A stretch of 64,000 bases of DNA. It comes from Prevotella sp. (GTDB taxonomy: Bacteria; Bacteroidota; Bacteroidia; Bacteroidales; Bacteroidaceae). Position numbers and translations under genes: made by a program. This document shows positions 55,963 to 64,000 of the stretch, one piece after another. The stretch's first letter is position 1. Every line of letters begins with the position of its first letter. The notes under the pieces were generated by a model, which saw nothing but the letters and a program-made list of their open reading frames with translations, made no database searches and was not told where the DNA came from. The stretch spans positions 1-64,000 of the forward strand of contig JAFPZD010000155.1 of NCBI GenBank assembly GCA_017417465.1. The letters are read 5' to 3'.

Positions 55963-58854
55963 ATGAGGCACAAACTACTACTCTTACTGATTTTTTCAAC
56001 AGCTTTAAGCATTTGGGCAACGCCCGACTTTTCTACTAACAAACGCTACCACATCGTCTGCACACAGTTTGCGCAGGGATGTGTCACCGATGGTGCCACC
56101 GCCCAGCAGCAGACACCACTCTACTACCTGACTGCGGCAAAGACAACCGACGAGACCTACTGGATCTTCAACGAAGAGCAGGCAGGCCTCTTCTCCATCA
56201 AGAATGCTAAGACCGGACAGTTCGTCACCTACGACGGGGTGCGCGACACCTACCGCCGCTATCTCTCGATGACCGACGCCATCGACGGGCGCGCATCGCT
56301 ATGGACCATCAGCCAACAAAGCAACGGCATCTACACCATCCGCAACGCCCAACAGACAGACAACATCTGGGACGTGCGCACCGACAGCTACATGGTGGGC
56401 ACCTACGCCAATAGCGGCAACGGCAACCAGAACCAGCTCTTCAGATTCTACGACGAGCAGGGACGGCAAGTCACCGAACGCAAGGAGGCCACCGACAAGG
56501 GCTTCGACGTGTCGTCATGGTTCGAAGCCACCACCGATGCCCTCGACGGTTGGCAGAATCTGGGCGGATGGTTTATGAACACAGGCGCCGGCGGTTCACA
56601 TTATAATGGCGACGCCTCGACCGTGGCACCCTTCATCGAGAACTGGCACGCCACGAACTACGGCCCACTGGACGACTGCTCACTGCAGCAGACGCTGAGA
56701 AATCTTCCCGCCGGCAGCTACACGCTGCAGGCCGACGTCATTGCCGTTTGGCAGGGCAGCTCGGGCTGGTATGGCAGCTCCGAGGAACCAGCAACGGGCG
56801 TTTCGCTCTTTGTAAACACGAACAGCACAACGGCAGCCACGGCCAACAACGCCCCAGAGCGTTACACCGTCGACGCCACGCTCACAGCCACTGGCCAGCT
56901 GAGCCTCGGCATCCGTGCCAAGAGCACCAACGCCAACTGGCTGGCCATCGACAACATGGCGCTCTTCTACCACGGCACGGAGAGCGAGCTGCTGGAAGGC
57001 GAGCGCAACAAACTGCGCGCCGAACTGGCCGACTTCTACACAAAAGACGAGATTGAAGCACTCATCGCCGACTGTGGTAACAGCTTCGACCAAATGGAAG
57101 CACTGCGCCACACCGTCGCCACCATGCCCACCATCGATCCACTGACACGCGCCACCGGAACCATCACCATCGACGGACGGGGCCTCGCCTATGCCGAGAG
57201 CATCAACCTCTACCTGTGTACGCTCCCCTTGGAGCACTTTGGTACCGACTATACCGCCACCATCGGCTACTCACCCGCCGAGGGCAACAGCACGCTGAGC
57301 ATCAACGGCCAGAGCGTGGCTCCGGGTGGCACCTACACGTTTGCCAACGTCAGTGCCGGCCGCAACTATGCTTTCAGTATGACCCAGGCCGACGGCACTG
57401 CGGTGACGAAGAACGTCACCTTCACATCGCTGCCCGTAGTGAAGATGTACGGCTCGTTCAACGACGCGTATTCCGAGGGGCACATCGCCGTTCACGAGCC
57501 TAACAAAGAGGCTCCGCAGACACTCAACATGAAGGCGAAGTGGCGCGGCGGCATCACTAACAATGCTGACAAGAACAAGCGCAACTACCACGTCAAGCTG
57601 AAGGATGCCAACGGCGACAAGCTTGAAGAGAAGTTCTTCGGACTGCGCAACGACAACTCATGGATTCTGGAGGCTTGTCAGGTGGACATGAGCCGCATAC
57701 GCAACCGTGTGCTCACCGACCTGTGGAACGACTACTCCACCCCACCCTACTACATCGACAAGGAGCCGAAGGCACGCACTGGCACCCGCGGACAGTTCGT
57801 TGAGCTGATACTCAACGACGAATATCGCGGCATCTACTGCATGACGGAGAACATCGACCGTAAACAGCTGAAACTCGTGAAGTATGACGAGGAGACACAG
57901 ACACAGCACGGACAGCTGTGGAAGTCGAAGGACTGGACCTACGCCACACTCATGGGAACACGTCCCGACGGCGGCTATCAGCCCAAGGACTACCTCTCAG
58001 ACACCAACGAGTACAGCGACATGTGGGACAAGTATCAGGTGAAATATCCTGACTTCGATGATGTGCAGCCCACCGACTGGCGTGCCCTCTACTCGGCCGT
58101 CAACTTCGTATGCACAGCCAACGATGCCACCTTCAACCATTATGCCGGCGAGTACTTCGACCTGCCGCTGATCATCGACTACTATATTCTCATGGAGACC
58201 ATCCTTGCCAGCGATAACCACGGCAAGAACCTGTTCTTCGCCATCTACGACCGGCAGAAGTCCACGAAGATTACCCTTGCCGTATGGGACATGGACGCCA
58301 CCTGCGGACAGCGCTGGAGCGACGCCTACTACCACTCGAGCATCATGCGCCCCGAACAGGACTACAGTGAGTATATTGCCACTCAGGAGCACGGCGACTA
58401 CAACCTCTTCAAGCGCCTGCGCGACACCAATACCAACGACTTCAACATGCAAGTACGGCTGCGCTACCGCGACCTGCGGCAAAGCTTCCTGGCTACCGAG
58501 AGCATCCTTCAGCGCTTCCGCACCTACCTCGACGAGTTCAAGACCTGCGGCGCCGACAAGCGCGAATACGCCAAATGGAGCGGCAACAGCGACCTTTCAG
58601 GGCACTCTCTGAACTTCGACACCGAGATGAACTACATCGAGGACTGGTTCACACGCCGCATGAACTACCTCGACACGGAACGTTTTGACATCGCTTCACT
58701 GCCTGAGCAGGGTATCGCCTCGCTGACAACGGCACCCAGCACCAACCACACGGTCTACGACCTCCGCGGACGTGCCGTCGGCACCGCTGCTGACTTCAAC
58801 AGCCTGCCCGCCGGCCTTTACATCATCGACGGCAAGAAACAACTAAAGAAATGA
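55963..58854 (+). CDS. Exported CotH-kinase-family protein with ricin-like N terminus
   Basis: A 963-residue exported protein. Signal peptide 1-19; an N-terminal beta-trefoil-like region (about 22-165, with LYYLTAAKTTDETYWIFNE and IYTIRNAQQ); a beta-sandwich (about 190-345) of carbohydrate-binding appearance; a linker; then a CotH kinase-like domain (about 500-890) with KRNYHVKLKDANGDKLE, WILEACQVDMSRIRNR, GQFVELILNDEYRGIY and LAVWDMDATCGQRW. The C terminus (VYDLRGRAVG ... GLYIIDGKK) is a sorting-type tail. CotH-like proteins near glycan-degrading enzymes are common in Bacteroidota; its job here is unknown. It overlaps the pectate lyase gene by ATGA. Confidence 0.85.
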   Translation: MRHKLLLLLIFSTALSIWATPDFSTNKRYHIVCTQFAQGCVTDGATAQQQTPLYYLTAAKTTDETYWIFNEEQAGLFSIKNAKTGQFVTYDGVRDTYRRYLSMTDAIDGRASLWTISQQSNGIYTIRNAQQTDNIWDVRTDSYMVGTYANSGNGNQNQLFRFYDEQGRQVTERKEATDKGFDVSSWFEATTDALDGWQNLGGWFMNTGAGGSHYNGDASTVAPFIENWHATNYGPLDDCSLQQTLRNLPAGSYTLQADVIAVWQGSSGWYGSSEEPATGVSLFVNTNSTTAATANNAPERYTVDATLTATGQLSLGIRAKSTNANWLAIDNMALFYHGTESELLEGERNKLRAELADFYTKDEIEALIADCGNSFDQMEALRHTVATMPTIDPLTRATGTITIDGRGLAYAESINLYLCTLPLEHFGTDYTATIGYSPAEGNSTLSINGQSVAPGGTYTFANVSAGRNYAFSMTQADGTAVTKNVTFTSLPVVKMYGSFNDAYSEGHIAVHEPNKEAPQTLNMKAKWRGGITNNADKNKRNYHVKLKDANGDKLEEKFFGLRNDNSWILEACQVDMSRIRNRVLTDLWNDYSTPPYYIDKEPKARTGTRGQFVELILNDEYRGIYCMTENIDRKQLKLVKYDEETQTQHGQLWKSKDWTYATLMGTRPDGGYQPKDYLSDTNEYSDMWDKYQVKYPDFDDVQPTDWRALYSAVNFVCTANDATFNHYAGEYFDLPLIIDYYILMETILASDNHGKNLFFAIYDRQKSTKITLAVWDMDATCGQRWSDAYYHSSIMRPEQDYSEYIATQEHGDYNLFKRLRDTNTNDFNMQVRLRYRDLRQSFLATESILQRFRTYLDEFKTCGADKREYAKWSGNSDLSGHSLNFDTEMNYIEDWFTRRMNYLDTERFDIASLPEQGIASLTTAPSTNHTVYDLRGRAVGTAADFNSLPAGLYIIDGKKQLKK

Positions 58855-60002
58855 AAAGAATTACCATCATTGCCGCTTGTGTCATAGGGCACATATCGCT
58901 TATGCAGGCACAACCCATGCGCCTGAAGCAGCTTGCCAACCAAAAAGATACTGCGTGGTTTGCTACGCAAGAGGCACTCGCTGCCGCAGACTCTGTCGTG
59001 AAATACCAGTTTCCTTCCGGTGGATGGGCCAAGAACGTCGACTGGCACATCCCCGCTGAGGGTAACAGCTTGAAAGCGCGACAGGAGGTGTGGCGACAGA
59101 TGCACAGTCAGGACGGTGTGGGCTCGACCATCGACAATGGCGCCACCACCACCGAACTGAAGCTGCTGGCTCGCGTGTGCCGCGCCCTCAATGCCATGCC
59201 TCACCCCAGCAAGGACGAGCGCAGACGCCTGAAGACCTATCGCGAGGTGTTTCATAAGGGCTTTAACTATCTGCTCACGGCGCAGTACGCCAACGGCGGA
59301 TGGCCGCAGTACTACCCCTTTAAGCCACAGAACAAGGAGGGGCACGCCTTCTACTCGAACCACATCACGTTCAACGACAACGCCATGGCTAATGTCATGC
59401 ACCTGCTGGAAGATGTCAGTCAAGGCAATGAGCCCTTCGACGGCGGCTTACAGCTGACAGATAAAGATAAGGAACGCGCGCATGAAGCTTTTATGCGCGG
59501 GATACAATGCATCCTCGACTGCCAGATCAAGAAGGACGGCAAGCTGACCGTCTGGTGCCAGCAGCACGACGAGCTGACGTTGCAGCCCGCACCGGCACGC
59601 GCCTACGAGCTGCCATCGTTCACTGGTAGCCACGAGACGCCCGCCCTGCTCAGCCTGCTCATGTCGCTGAAACATCCGTCGGACAGCGTCATCACCGCCG
59701 TCACCGCCGCCGTGGAGTGGCTCAAGGACCACGCCCTGCGCGACGTGAAGCTGGAATCGTTCACCAATGCGGAAGGCAAGCGCGACCGGCGACTGGTTCA
59801 CCATTTCGGCTCTACCACCTGGGCCCGCTATTACGACCTGCAGACGGAGGAGCCCTACGTCTGCGACCGTGACGGTGTGCCCCAGCCCTCGCTGGAGTAC
59901 ATCGGCTACGAGCGCCGCAACGGCTACGGCTGGTACGGCACTGAACCGCAGAAGATCATCAACAAGTTTTCCACCTGGATTAAAAAAGTCCAGAGAGATT
60001 AG
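58851..60002 (+). CDS. pelA: Exported pectate lyase, polysaccharide lyase family 10
   Basis: A 383-residue enzyme with a signal peptide (cut near LMQAQP). PL10 features are YQFPSGGWAKNVDW, DNGATTTELKLLARV, ANGGWPQYYPFK, HITFNDNAMANVM, and the region around the catalytic arginine, RAYELPSFTGSHE. It breaks polygalacturonan by beta-elimination outside the cytoplasm. Cotranscribed with the CotH-type gene (ATGA overlap). The GH105 gene on the other strand, 10 bases away, would process unsaturated products made by lyases of this kind. Confidence 0.93.
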   Translation: MKRITIIAACVIGHISLMQAQPMRLKQLANQKDTAWFATQEALAAADSVVKYQFPSGGWAKNVDWHIPAEGNSLKARQEVWRQMHSQDGVGSTIDNGATTTELKLLARVCRALNAMPHPSKDERRRLKTYREVFHKGFNYLLTAQYANGGWPQYYPFKPQNKEGHAFYSNHITFNDNAMANVMHLLEDVSQGNEPFDGGLQLTDKDKERAHEAFMRGIQCILDCQIKKDGKLTVWCQQHDELTLQPAPARAYELPSFTGSHETPALLSLLMSLKHPSDSVITAVTAAVEWLKDHALRDVKLESFTNAEGKRDRRLVHHFGSTTWARYYDLQTEEPYVCDRDGVPQPSLEYIGYERRNGYGWYGTEPQKIINKFSTWIKKVQRD

Positions 60003-60012
60003 CACAAACGTA

Positions 60013-62490
60013 TCACTCTACCACCACCTTGAGCGGCTCCTTGATTTGCCGTAGCGTCCAGCCGATACGCTCCTGCCACTCGGCCGGCGTACGCACATCG
60101 TAGCGCGACCACGCTGAACCGAAGTAGTAAGTGTAAGGCTGACCCTGATAGCCGTCGACGATGCCGAGGGCATGACCCTCGCTGCCACCCTGCGGCTGCT
60201 GGAAGAGCTGTTTCTTGGTGGTGACAGGGCCGTTGGGGAAGAGGGTAGCCACAAAGAGCTGGCAGCTGTTGTAATTCACATTGTCGGTGGGGTCGACATA
60301 CGCCACGTAGTCCTTGCCCAGCACCACGCTCTCCTTGTCTTCAGAATGGATGACGACGCCCGAGGCCAACGAGGCCGTCTGTGTCAAGCCCTCGTACCAC
60401 ACCGTCACCTTATTGAAGTTAGAGCCTTTGTCGAGCGAGATGACACGGTGCTCGGTGATGCTGTCGGTGCCAAACGCCGTGGTACCGTAGACCAGTTCGA
60501 CGGTGGTGCGCAGAGGCCCATTGTCGAGCACGCGGTACGTCTTGAAGCAGTAGGGATAGACTAGTTGCCCGCCACTCATCAGCGCCGGTGTGCCACAGCC
60601 CAGCGTGGCACCCACCTTATAGAGGTCCATGCCACGCCCATGGTCATGATGGTAGGAGTTCAGGCGGTAGAGGGAGTCGCCACGCTGGCGGTTCTCACGG
60701 CGCAGCTGCTCCACGGCAGGCATCATCACCACATCCTCCACCCAGTAGCGCCGCTCCACCACCAGCTCGGGTGTGTTCTTCGACCACACATCGGTGCCGT
60801 AGCTCCGCTCGCCCGTCTTCTGCAGGGCAGGACCGTAGACGCGATAGGCACCGCGGTCGTTCTCCCACGCATAGTCGTCCTTGCGCTCAGGATAGAGGCG
60901 GCCGTAGCACACCGTGGCGTAAGTCTTCGGCGTGCCACGTCTGACAGTGAAGCGGGCCGTCCTGTGCGGACGGGCGTCGGCCTCGATGAGCACTTTGCCG
61001 TCATAGGTCAGCTGGTAAGGCACCTCTAAACCCGCATTGTCGTAGACGATGAACTGCCGACCGCCTTGGATGCCAAGCTTCGTAAACACAGCACTGGCAT
61101 CGAGCTCCACCACCTGGTGGCGGTACTCGTCGGTGTTGTTCGCCACCGTCACGCTCATGGAGTATTCTTCGTTATAACGTGATAACGTTATATCGTTATC
61201 CCGGGACTTCGTTATATCGTTATCCCGTAATAACGTCATAACGTCCTGACGCCCATCCTCAAACCGCAAGTGCTCGCAAGCAGCCAGAAGAAACGCGCCC
61301 ACACCGAAGTTGGCCTGCGAATGGGCATCGACGGTCTTCGTGGGGTCGGGCTTCTCTCCGATGGGCTGCACATAGCCCACGCTGCCGTCGGCCTGCAAGG
61401 CGGTAGTAACGAGGTAGTTCCATGCCCGCTCAATCACAGGCACGTAGCGGTCACGATCGAGCAAACCATGGTTCACGCCCCACAGCATGCCGTAGGTGAA
61501 GAAGGCGGTGCCACTGGTCTCCGGACCGGGGGCATCCTCCTCGCAAAGCATCGAACGGCTCCAGTAGCCACCGGGACGCTGCACACGGGCCACACCCTCA
61601 GCCAACTCTTGGAAGCGTTGCAAGAAGAACGGACGATAACGGTAGTCGGCGGGCATGTCGCTAAGCACCTTTGCCAAGCCTGCCAGCACCCAGCCGTCGC
61701 CACGCGCCCAGAAGCTCTTGCCACCGTTGCAGGCGGTCTTCACCTTCGGATAGATGTACTTCGCGTCACGGTAGTAGAGCTGCTCGTCCTTGTCGTACAT
61801 CAGCTCATCGGACCACTTGAAGTTCTCGTAGAGTTTGTCAAGGTACTTCACCTCACCCGTCACCTTATAGAGCTTCGTCAACACGGGCATGGCCATGTAG
61901 AGCGCATCGGCCCACCACCAGAAATCGGTCTGCGGCTGACGCACCTCGTAGTCCATCACCTCCAGTGCACGAGCAATCTTGAATTGAGAATTGAGAGTTG
62001 AGAATTGAGAGTTACGATGACCTTCCTTCGCACCATTTCCGCCTCCGGTGTAATTATAATTCTCGATTCCCAATTCTCCATTCTCCATAGCATACAGGTC
62101 GAGGTATGTCTGGAAGCATATCTGCCAGTCGCCGAAGAGCACGTAGTCTTGACCCTCGCCATAGTTCGCGTACTTCCACTTCGACGGGTCTTTCTCACGG
62201 GCACCCTGCCACAGGTTATGGCTGGCCCAACGCACACTGTAGTCTTGCCAGCGGGCAACACCCAGCAAGCGGACAGCTTCCATGTTGCCGGTGTGGTAGG
62301 CAGCCTCATCCCAGAACGAGCGCACCAGCGGCGAGTGGTGCGCCTGCCAGTAGTCGTTCACCTTGGTGATAATCTCGATGGTCGTTGGACGAGGCTGTGC
62401 CTCCGTTCGCTTCTTCCGCGCCTCAGCCTGCGTCAGGCTGAAGAGTAAAGCAGGCACCATCAGCACGCTCAGTATTGTTCTCTTATTCAT
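60013..62490 (-). CDS. Fused GH105 unsaturated glycuronyl hydrolase and DUF4861 protein
   Basis: An 825-residue exported protein. After a signal peptide (1-24) comes a GH105-type (alpha/alpha)6 barrel (about 35-425, with PQTDFWWWADALYMAMP, FWARGDGWVLAGLAKVL and GPETSGTAFFTYGMLWG), which removes unsaturated galacturonyl ends left by pectin lyases. From about 445 it is a DUF4861 beta-sandwich. Two extra stretches interrupt it: about 135-171 (ENGELGIENYNYTGGG ... NSQFSTLNSQF) and, at the domain junction, MTLLRDNDITKSRDNDITLS. Both are coded by dispersed repeat DNA. Start ATG 62490 is the first in frame before a clear signal peptide. Confidence 0.9.
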   Translation of the reverse strand: MNKRTILSVLMVPALLFSLTQAEARKKRTEAQPRPTTIEIITKVNDYWQAHHSPLVRSFWDEAAYHTGNMEAVRLLGVARWQDYSVRWASHNLWQGAREKDPSKWKYANYGEGQDYVLFGDWQICFQTYLDLYAMENGELGIENYNYTGGGNGAKEGHRNSQFSTLNSQFKIARALEVMDYEVRQPQTDFWWWADALYMAMPVLTKLYKVTGEVKYLDKLYENFKWSDELMYDKDEQLYYRDAKYIYPKVKTACNGGKSFWARGDGWVLAGLAKVLSDMPADYRYRPFFLQRFQELAEGVARVQRPGGYWSRSMLCEEDAPGPETSGTAFFTYGMLWGVNHGLLDRDRYVPVIERAWNYLVTTALQADGSVGYVQPIGEKPDPTKTVDAHSQANFGVGAFLLAACEHLRFEDGRQDVMTLLRDNDITKSRDNDITLSRYNEEYSMSVTVANNTDEYRHQVVELDASAVFTKLGIQGGRQFIVYDNAGLEVPYQLTYDGKVLIEADARPHRTARFTVRRGTPKTYATVCYGRLYPERKDDYAWENDRGAYRVYGPALQKTGERSYGTDVWSKNTPELVVERRYWVEDVVMMPAVEQLRRENRQRGDSLYRLNSYHHDHGRGMDLYKVGATLGCGTPALMSGGQLVYPYCFKTYRVLDNGPLRTTVELVYGTTAFGTDSITEHRVISLDKGSNFNKVTVWYEGLTQTASLASGVVIHSEDKESVVLGKDYVAYVDPTDNVNYNSCQLFVATLFPNGPVTTKKQLFQQPQGGSEGHALGIVDGYQGQPYTYYFGSAWSRYDVRTPAEWQERIGWTLRQIKEPLKVVVE
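61150..61250. repeat. GTTATAACGTTAT-type repeat inside the GH105-DUF4861 gene
   Basis: CGTTATAACG, GTTATATCGTTATCCC and related words repeat here, coding the junction stretch of the GH105-DUF4861 protein. The same words fill the spacers at 62540-62712 and 63490-63620. Confidence 0.75.
61978..62088. repeat. GAGAATTGAGAATT-type repeat inside the GH105 gene
   Basis: TTGAGAATTGAGAGTTGAGAATTG-like units on one side and TTCTCGATTCCCAATTCTCC on the other are partly complementary and enclose about 40 bases. The frame stays open. Related to the insert in the ligA zinc finger at about 50852-50912. Confidence 0.75.
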
Positions 62491-62714
62491 GTCACTATTC
62501 TTTTAATTATTAGTATTGTCATCGAGTCATTGAGAGTTTCATCGTCGCGTCATTGAGGGCTTCGTTATGACGTTATTTCGTTATTACGTTATGACGAGTC
62601 CCATCGCGAGCAGTCGTTATGACGTTATAACGTTATTTCGTTATGACGAGCCCATCGCGAACAGTCGTTATGACGTCATTTCGTTATTTCGTTATAACGA
62701 GCTCGTCGCGAGTT
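62491..62714. repeat. Spacer with GTTATGACGTTATTTCG repeats
   Basis: From 62540 to 62712 units such as TCGTTATGACGTTATAACG, TTATTTCGTTATGACGAG and CCCATCGCGAGCAG alternate. Similar units lie beyond the next gene at 63490-63620, so that gene is flanked by direct copies. No gene seen here. Confidence 0.8.
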
Positions 62715-63458
62715 TCAAACAATGTCCTTCGTTCCGTAGCATTGCGGATAGGCGGAGCAGCTCCAGAACTCCCGTCCGGAGTTTATTCCTTTCTTGGCCA
62801 CTCGTTTCACCATGGGCTTGCCGCACAGCGGACAGGCAGGGGCATCGGCCTGTTTGCTTTGCTCCGTTCGGGCGGCAAGGCGCTCGGCAGTCAGCGCCTC
62901 GGTGAAGCCACCCTCCTCACGGAATGTGGCTAACTGGTTCTCTATCTGTTTGCCGATCATCATGACGAGGCGGTTGCAGAGCACCAGCAGGCAATTGGCC
63001 ACAACGATAGAGTCATCAGAAAGTAGCCACCGGTCGAAGAGGTGTTTCTGCTTCAGGATGTGTGCACTGCTCTCATGAAGCACATCGTCCTGATAGGTAG
63101 GCTTGTCAAATCGTATGTTGGCTACCTGTGCGTATTCCGCTGAATGGATTGACCAGGGTGTCTGTTCATGCCGAAGCAACCAATTCACGTAGTCGTTGGC
63201 AAGCTCGGCAAGGGTAGCACGGGCAACATCAGTGAGCTTCATCTCTGTCTCCTTCGAGGTGGAATGGCGCGAGTTACCTTCTGCAATATTGGCAGGGGCA
63301 GAGCGCGCTGCCATCGTCATCTGGTCAAACTGCCGTCCGCAGGGGTCGTTCGTCCGATTAAGGAAACGTGCACAGAAATCCTGCGTAGCCAGCTGTATCA
63401 CGTTGGCCATCACCCACGTGTCGAGCCAGTAAAAGCCGAACCTCCTGATTTGCAGCAT
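62715..63458 (-). CDS. Four-helix-bundle protein with C-terminal topoisomerase-type zinc ribbon
   Basis: A 247-residue soluble protein. The first part is a four-helix bundle of the 23S rRNA intervening-sequence protein type (QFDQMTMAARSAPANIAEGN is its family-like hallmark, with FDRWLLSDDSIVVANCLLVL later), with the extra helical part called the four-helix suffix domain. The last 40 residues are a C4 zinc ribbon like those at the end of topoisomerase I: CPLCGKPM, then GREFWSCSAYPQC. The C terminus points to nucleic-acid binding. Function unknown; relatives include accessory proteins of diversity-generating retroelements, but no reverse transcriptase is visible here. Confidence 0.85.
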   Translation of the reverse strand: MLQIRRFGFYWLDTWVMANVIQLATQDFCARFLNRTNDPCGRQFDQMTMAARSAPANIAEGNSRHSTSKETEMKLTDVARATLAELANDYVNWLLRHEQTPWSIHSAEYAQVANIRFDKPTYQDDVLHESSAHILKQKHLFDRWLLSDDSIVVANCLLVLCNRLVMMIGKQIENQLATFREEGGFTEALTAERLAARTEQSKQADAPACPLCGKPMVKRVAKKGINSGREFWSCSAYPQCYGTKDIV

Positions 63459-63489
63459 GTTTTTTCCTTCTTTTTTTGTTATTAATCTT

Positions 63490-63620
63490 TTCGTGATTTC
63501 GTTATTTCGATTCCCGCCGCGAGCGGCCGTTATGACGTTATAACGTTTTTTCGTTATTTCGATTCCCGTCGCGAGCAGTCGTTATGACGTTATAACGTTA
63601 TTTCGTTATAACGCCCCCGG
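63490..63620. repeat. GTTATAACGTTAT repeats between four-helix gene and S9 peptidase
   Basis: Units like GCGAGCGGCCGTTATGACG and TTATAACGTTTTTTCGTTAT repeat to the end of the peptidase gene and form its last codons (GVITK then stop). Confidence 0.75.
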
Positions 63621-64000
63621 CGCGAAGCTCGCCGTCAAAGAAGTCGAAGCACTGCCGGAACAGGTGATTGCGGGTGTTGCCGCCATAGATGCTGTGGTTA
63701 CGATTGGTATACACCAGCTGGCGGAAGTCCTTGTCGGCCTGTACGAGGGCATCGACCAGCTGGGCGGTGTTCTCGTAGTGGACATTATCGTCGGCCAGGC
63801 CATGACACAGCAACAGTGCGCCGTGCAGCTGCGAGGCACGGGCAATGGGCGTCACCTCGTCGTAGCCGCTGGCGTTCTCCTGCGGTGTACGCATGAAGCG
63901 CTCAGTATAGACCGAGTCATAATAGCGCCAGCACGTAGGAGGTGCGATGGCCACGCCGCAACGGAACACCGGGCGTCCTTCCGTCATCGCCATCAGCGTG
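63598..64000 (-). CDS. S9-family prolyl oligopeptidase-type peptidase, C-terminal part (5' end beyond window)
   Basis: The visible 134 codons are the C-terminal end of an alpha/beta-hydrolase peptidase like dipeptidyl peptidase IV. GVAIAPPTCWRYYDSVYTERFM follows the (unseen) catalytic Ser; the Asp is in LLCHGLADDNVHYENT and the His in YTNRNHSIYGG. The gene continues past the right edge. The last residues, AGGVITK, are coded by the GTTATAACG repeat. Confidence 0.88.
   Translation of the reverse strand, partial: TLMAMTEGRPVFRCGVAIAPPTCWRYYDSVYTERFMRTPQENASGYDEVTPIARASQLHGALLLCHGLADDNVHYENTAQLVDALVQADKDFRQLVYTNRNHSIYGGNTRNHLFRQCFDFFDGELRAGGVITK

Noticed and set aside
62567-62905. 112-codon plus-strand frame with repeated RYDVI words
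   Set aside because: Translated GTTATGACG repeats followed by the antisense of the four-helix gene.

Overview
The window reads as chromosome of a gut or rumen member of the Bacteroidota, most likely the Prevotella/Segatella group. The evidence is the -7 promoter motif TAnnTTTG ahead of many genes, no Shine-Dalgarno pattern, a complex I operon lacking nuoE, nuoF and nuoG with nuoC and nuoD fused, an outer-membrane beta-barrel receptor with a carboxypeptidase-regulatory-like N terminus, a BspA-type leucine-rich protein, dockerin-like tails, and pectin and starch enzymes. Base composition looks GC-rich by eye, with more AT-rich islands at 3.6-4.4 kb and 44-50 kb. No tRNA, rRNA or CRISPR array was seen. 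The last gene runs off the right edge.

Layout. 0.6-3.4 kb: an AraC regulator divergent from an exported cyclophilin-fold lipoprotein and an alpha/beta hydrolase. 3.6-4.4 kb: a zeta-type toxin with a 55-residue upstream gene. 4.4-12.5 kb: an iron alcohol dehydrogenase, a second paralogous AraC regulator, and a divergent seven-gene operon of aldo/keto reductases, flavodoxins, an amidohydrolase, an ABM monooxygenase and a carboxymuconolactone decarboxylase-cupin protein. 12.5-13.2 kb: repeats and a BRO-N remnant. 13.2-15.4 kb: a BspA-like protein. 15.6-26 kb: the complex I operon. 26-40.4 kb: nadE, a DUF2027 protein, an outer-membrane receptor, clpC, a DUF4923 lipoprotein, a beta-helix carbohydrate-binding protein with a dockerin partner, and a B3/4 protein. 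40.6-44.9 kb: an alpha-amylase, a 1.2 kb repeat field carrying a duplicated amylase 5' end, and a truncated AlbA-type ATP-binding gene. 45-47.5 kb: an ECF sigma operon. 47.9-49.9 kb: a VWA protein and an unknown partner. 50-55.9 kb: ligA, a glycan-binding protein, an HExxH protein, an AlaX-like editing protein, and glyA. 56-62.5 kb: a pectin cluster (CotH-like, PL10 pectate lyase, GH105-DUF4861). 62.7-64 kb: a four-helix/zinc-ribbon protein and the end of an S9 peptidase.

How it fits together. The two AraC regulators probably control the divergent redox operons, which may handle oxidative or quinone-type stress. The amylase, BspA protein, beta-helix protein and pectin enzymes are envelope or secreted functions for plant polysaccharides. 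Complex I, ClpC, LigA, GlyA and NadE are housekeeping.

The most unusual theme is repeat DNA. Several tandem arrays of 21-22 bp units, purine-rich tracts and dispersed palindromic elements fill the spacers, and some appear to have entered coding sequences in frame (ligA twice, the GH105 gene twice, possibly nadE) or built protein C termini. ligA is also bracketed by about 64-bp inverted repeats. All functional calls are by reading motifs; no database search was possible.
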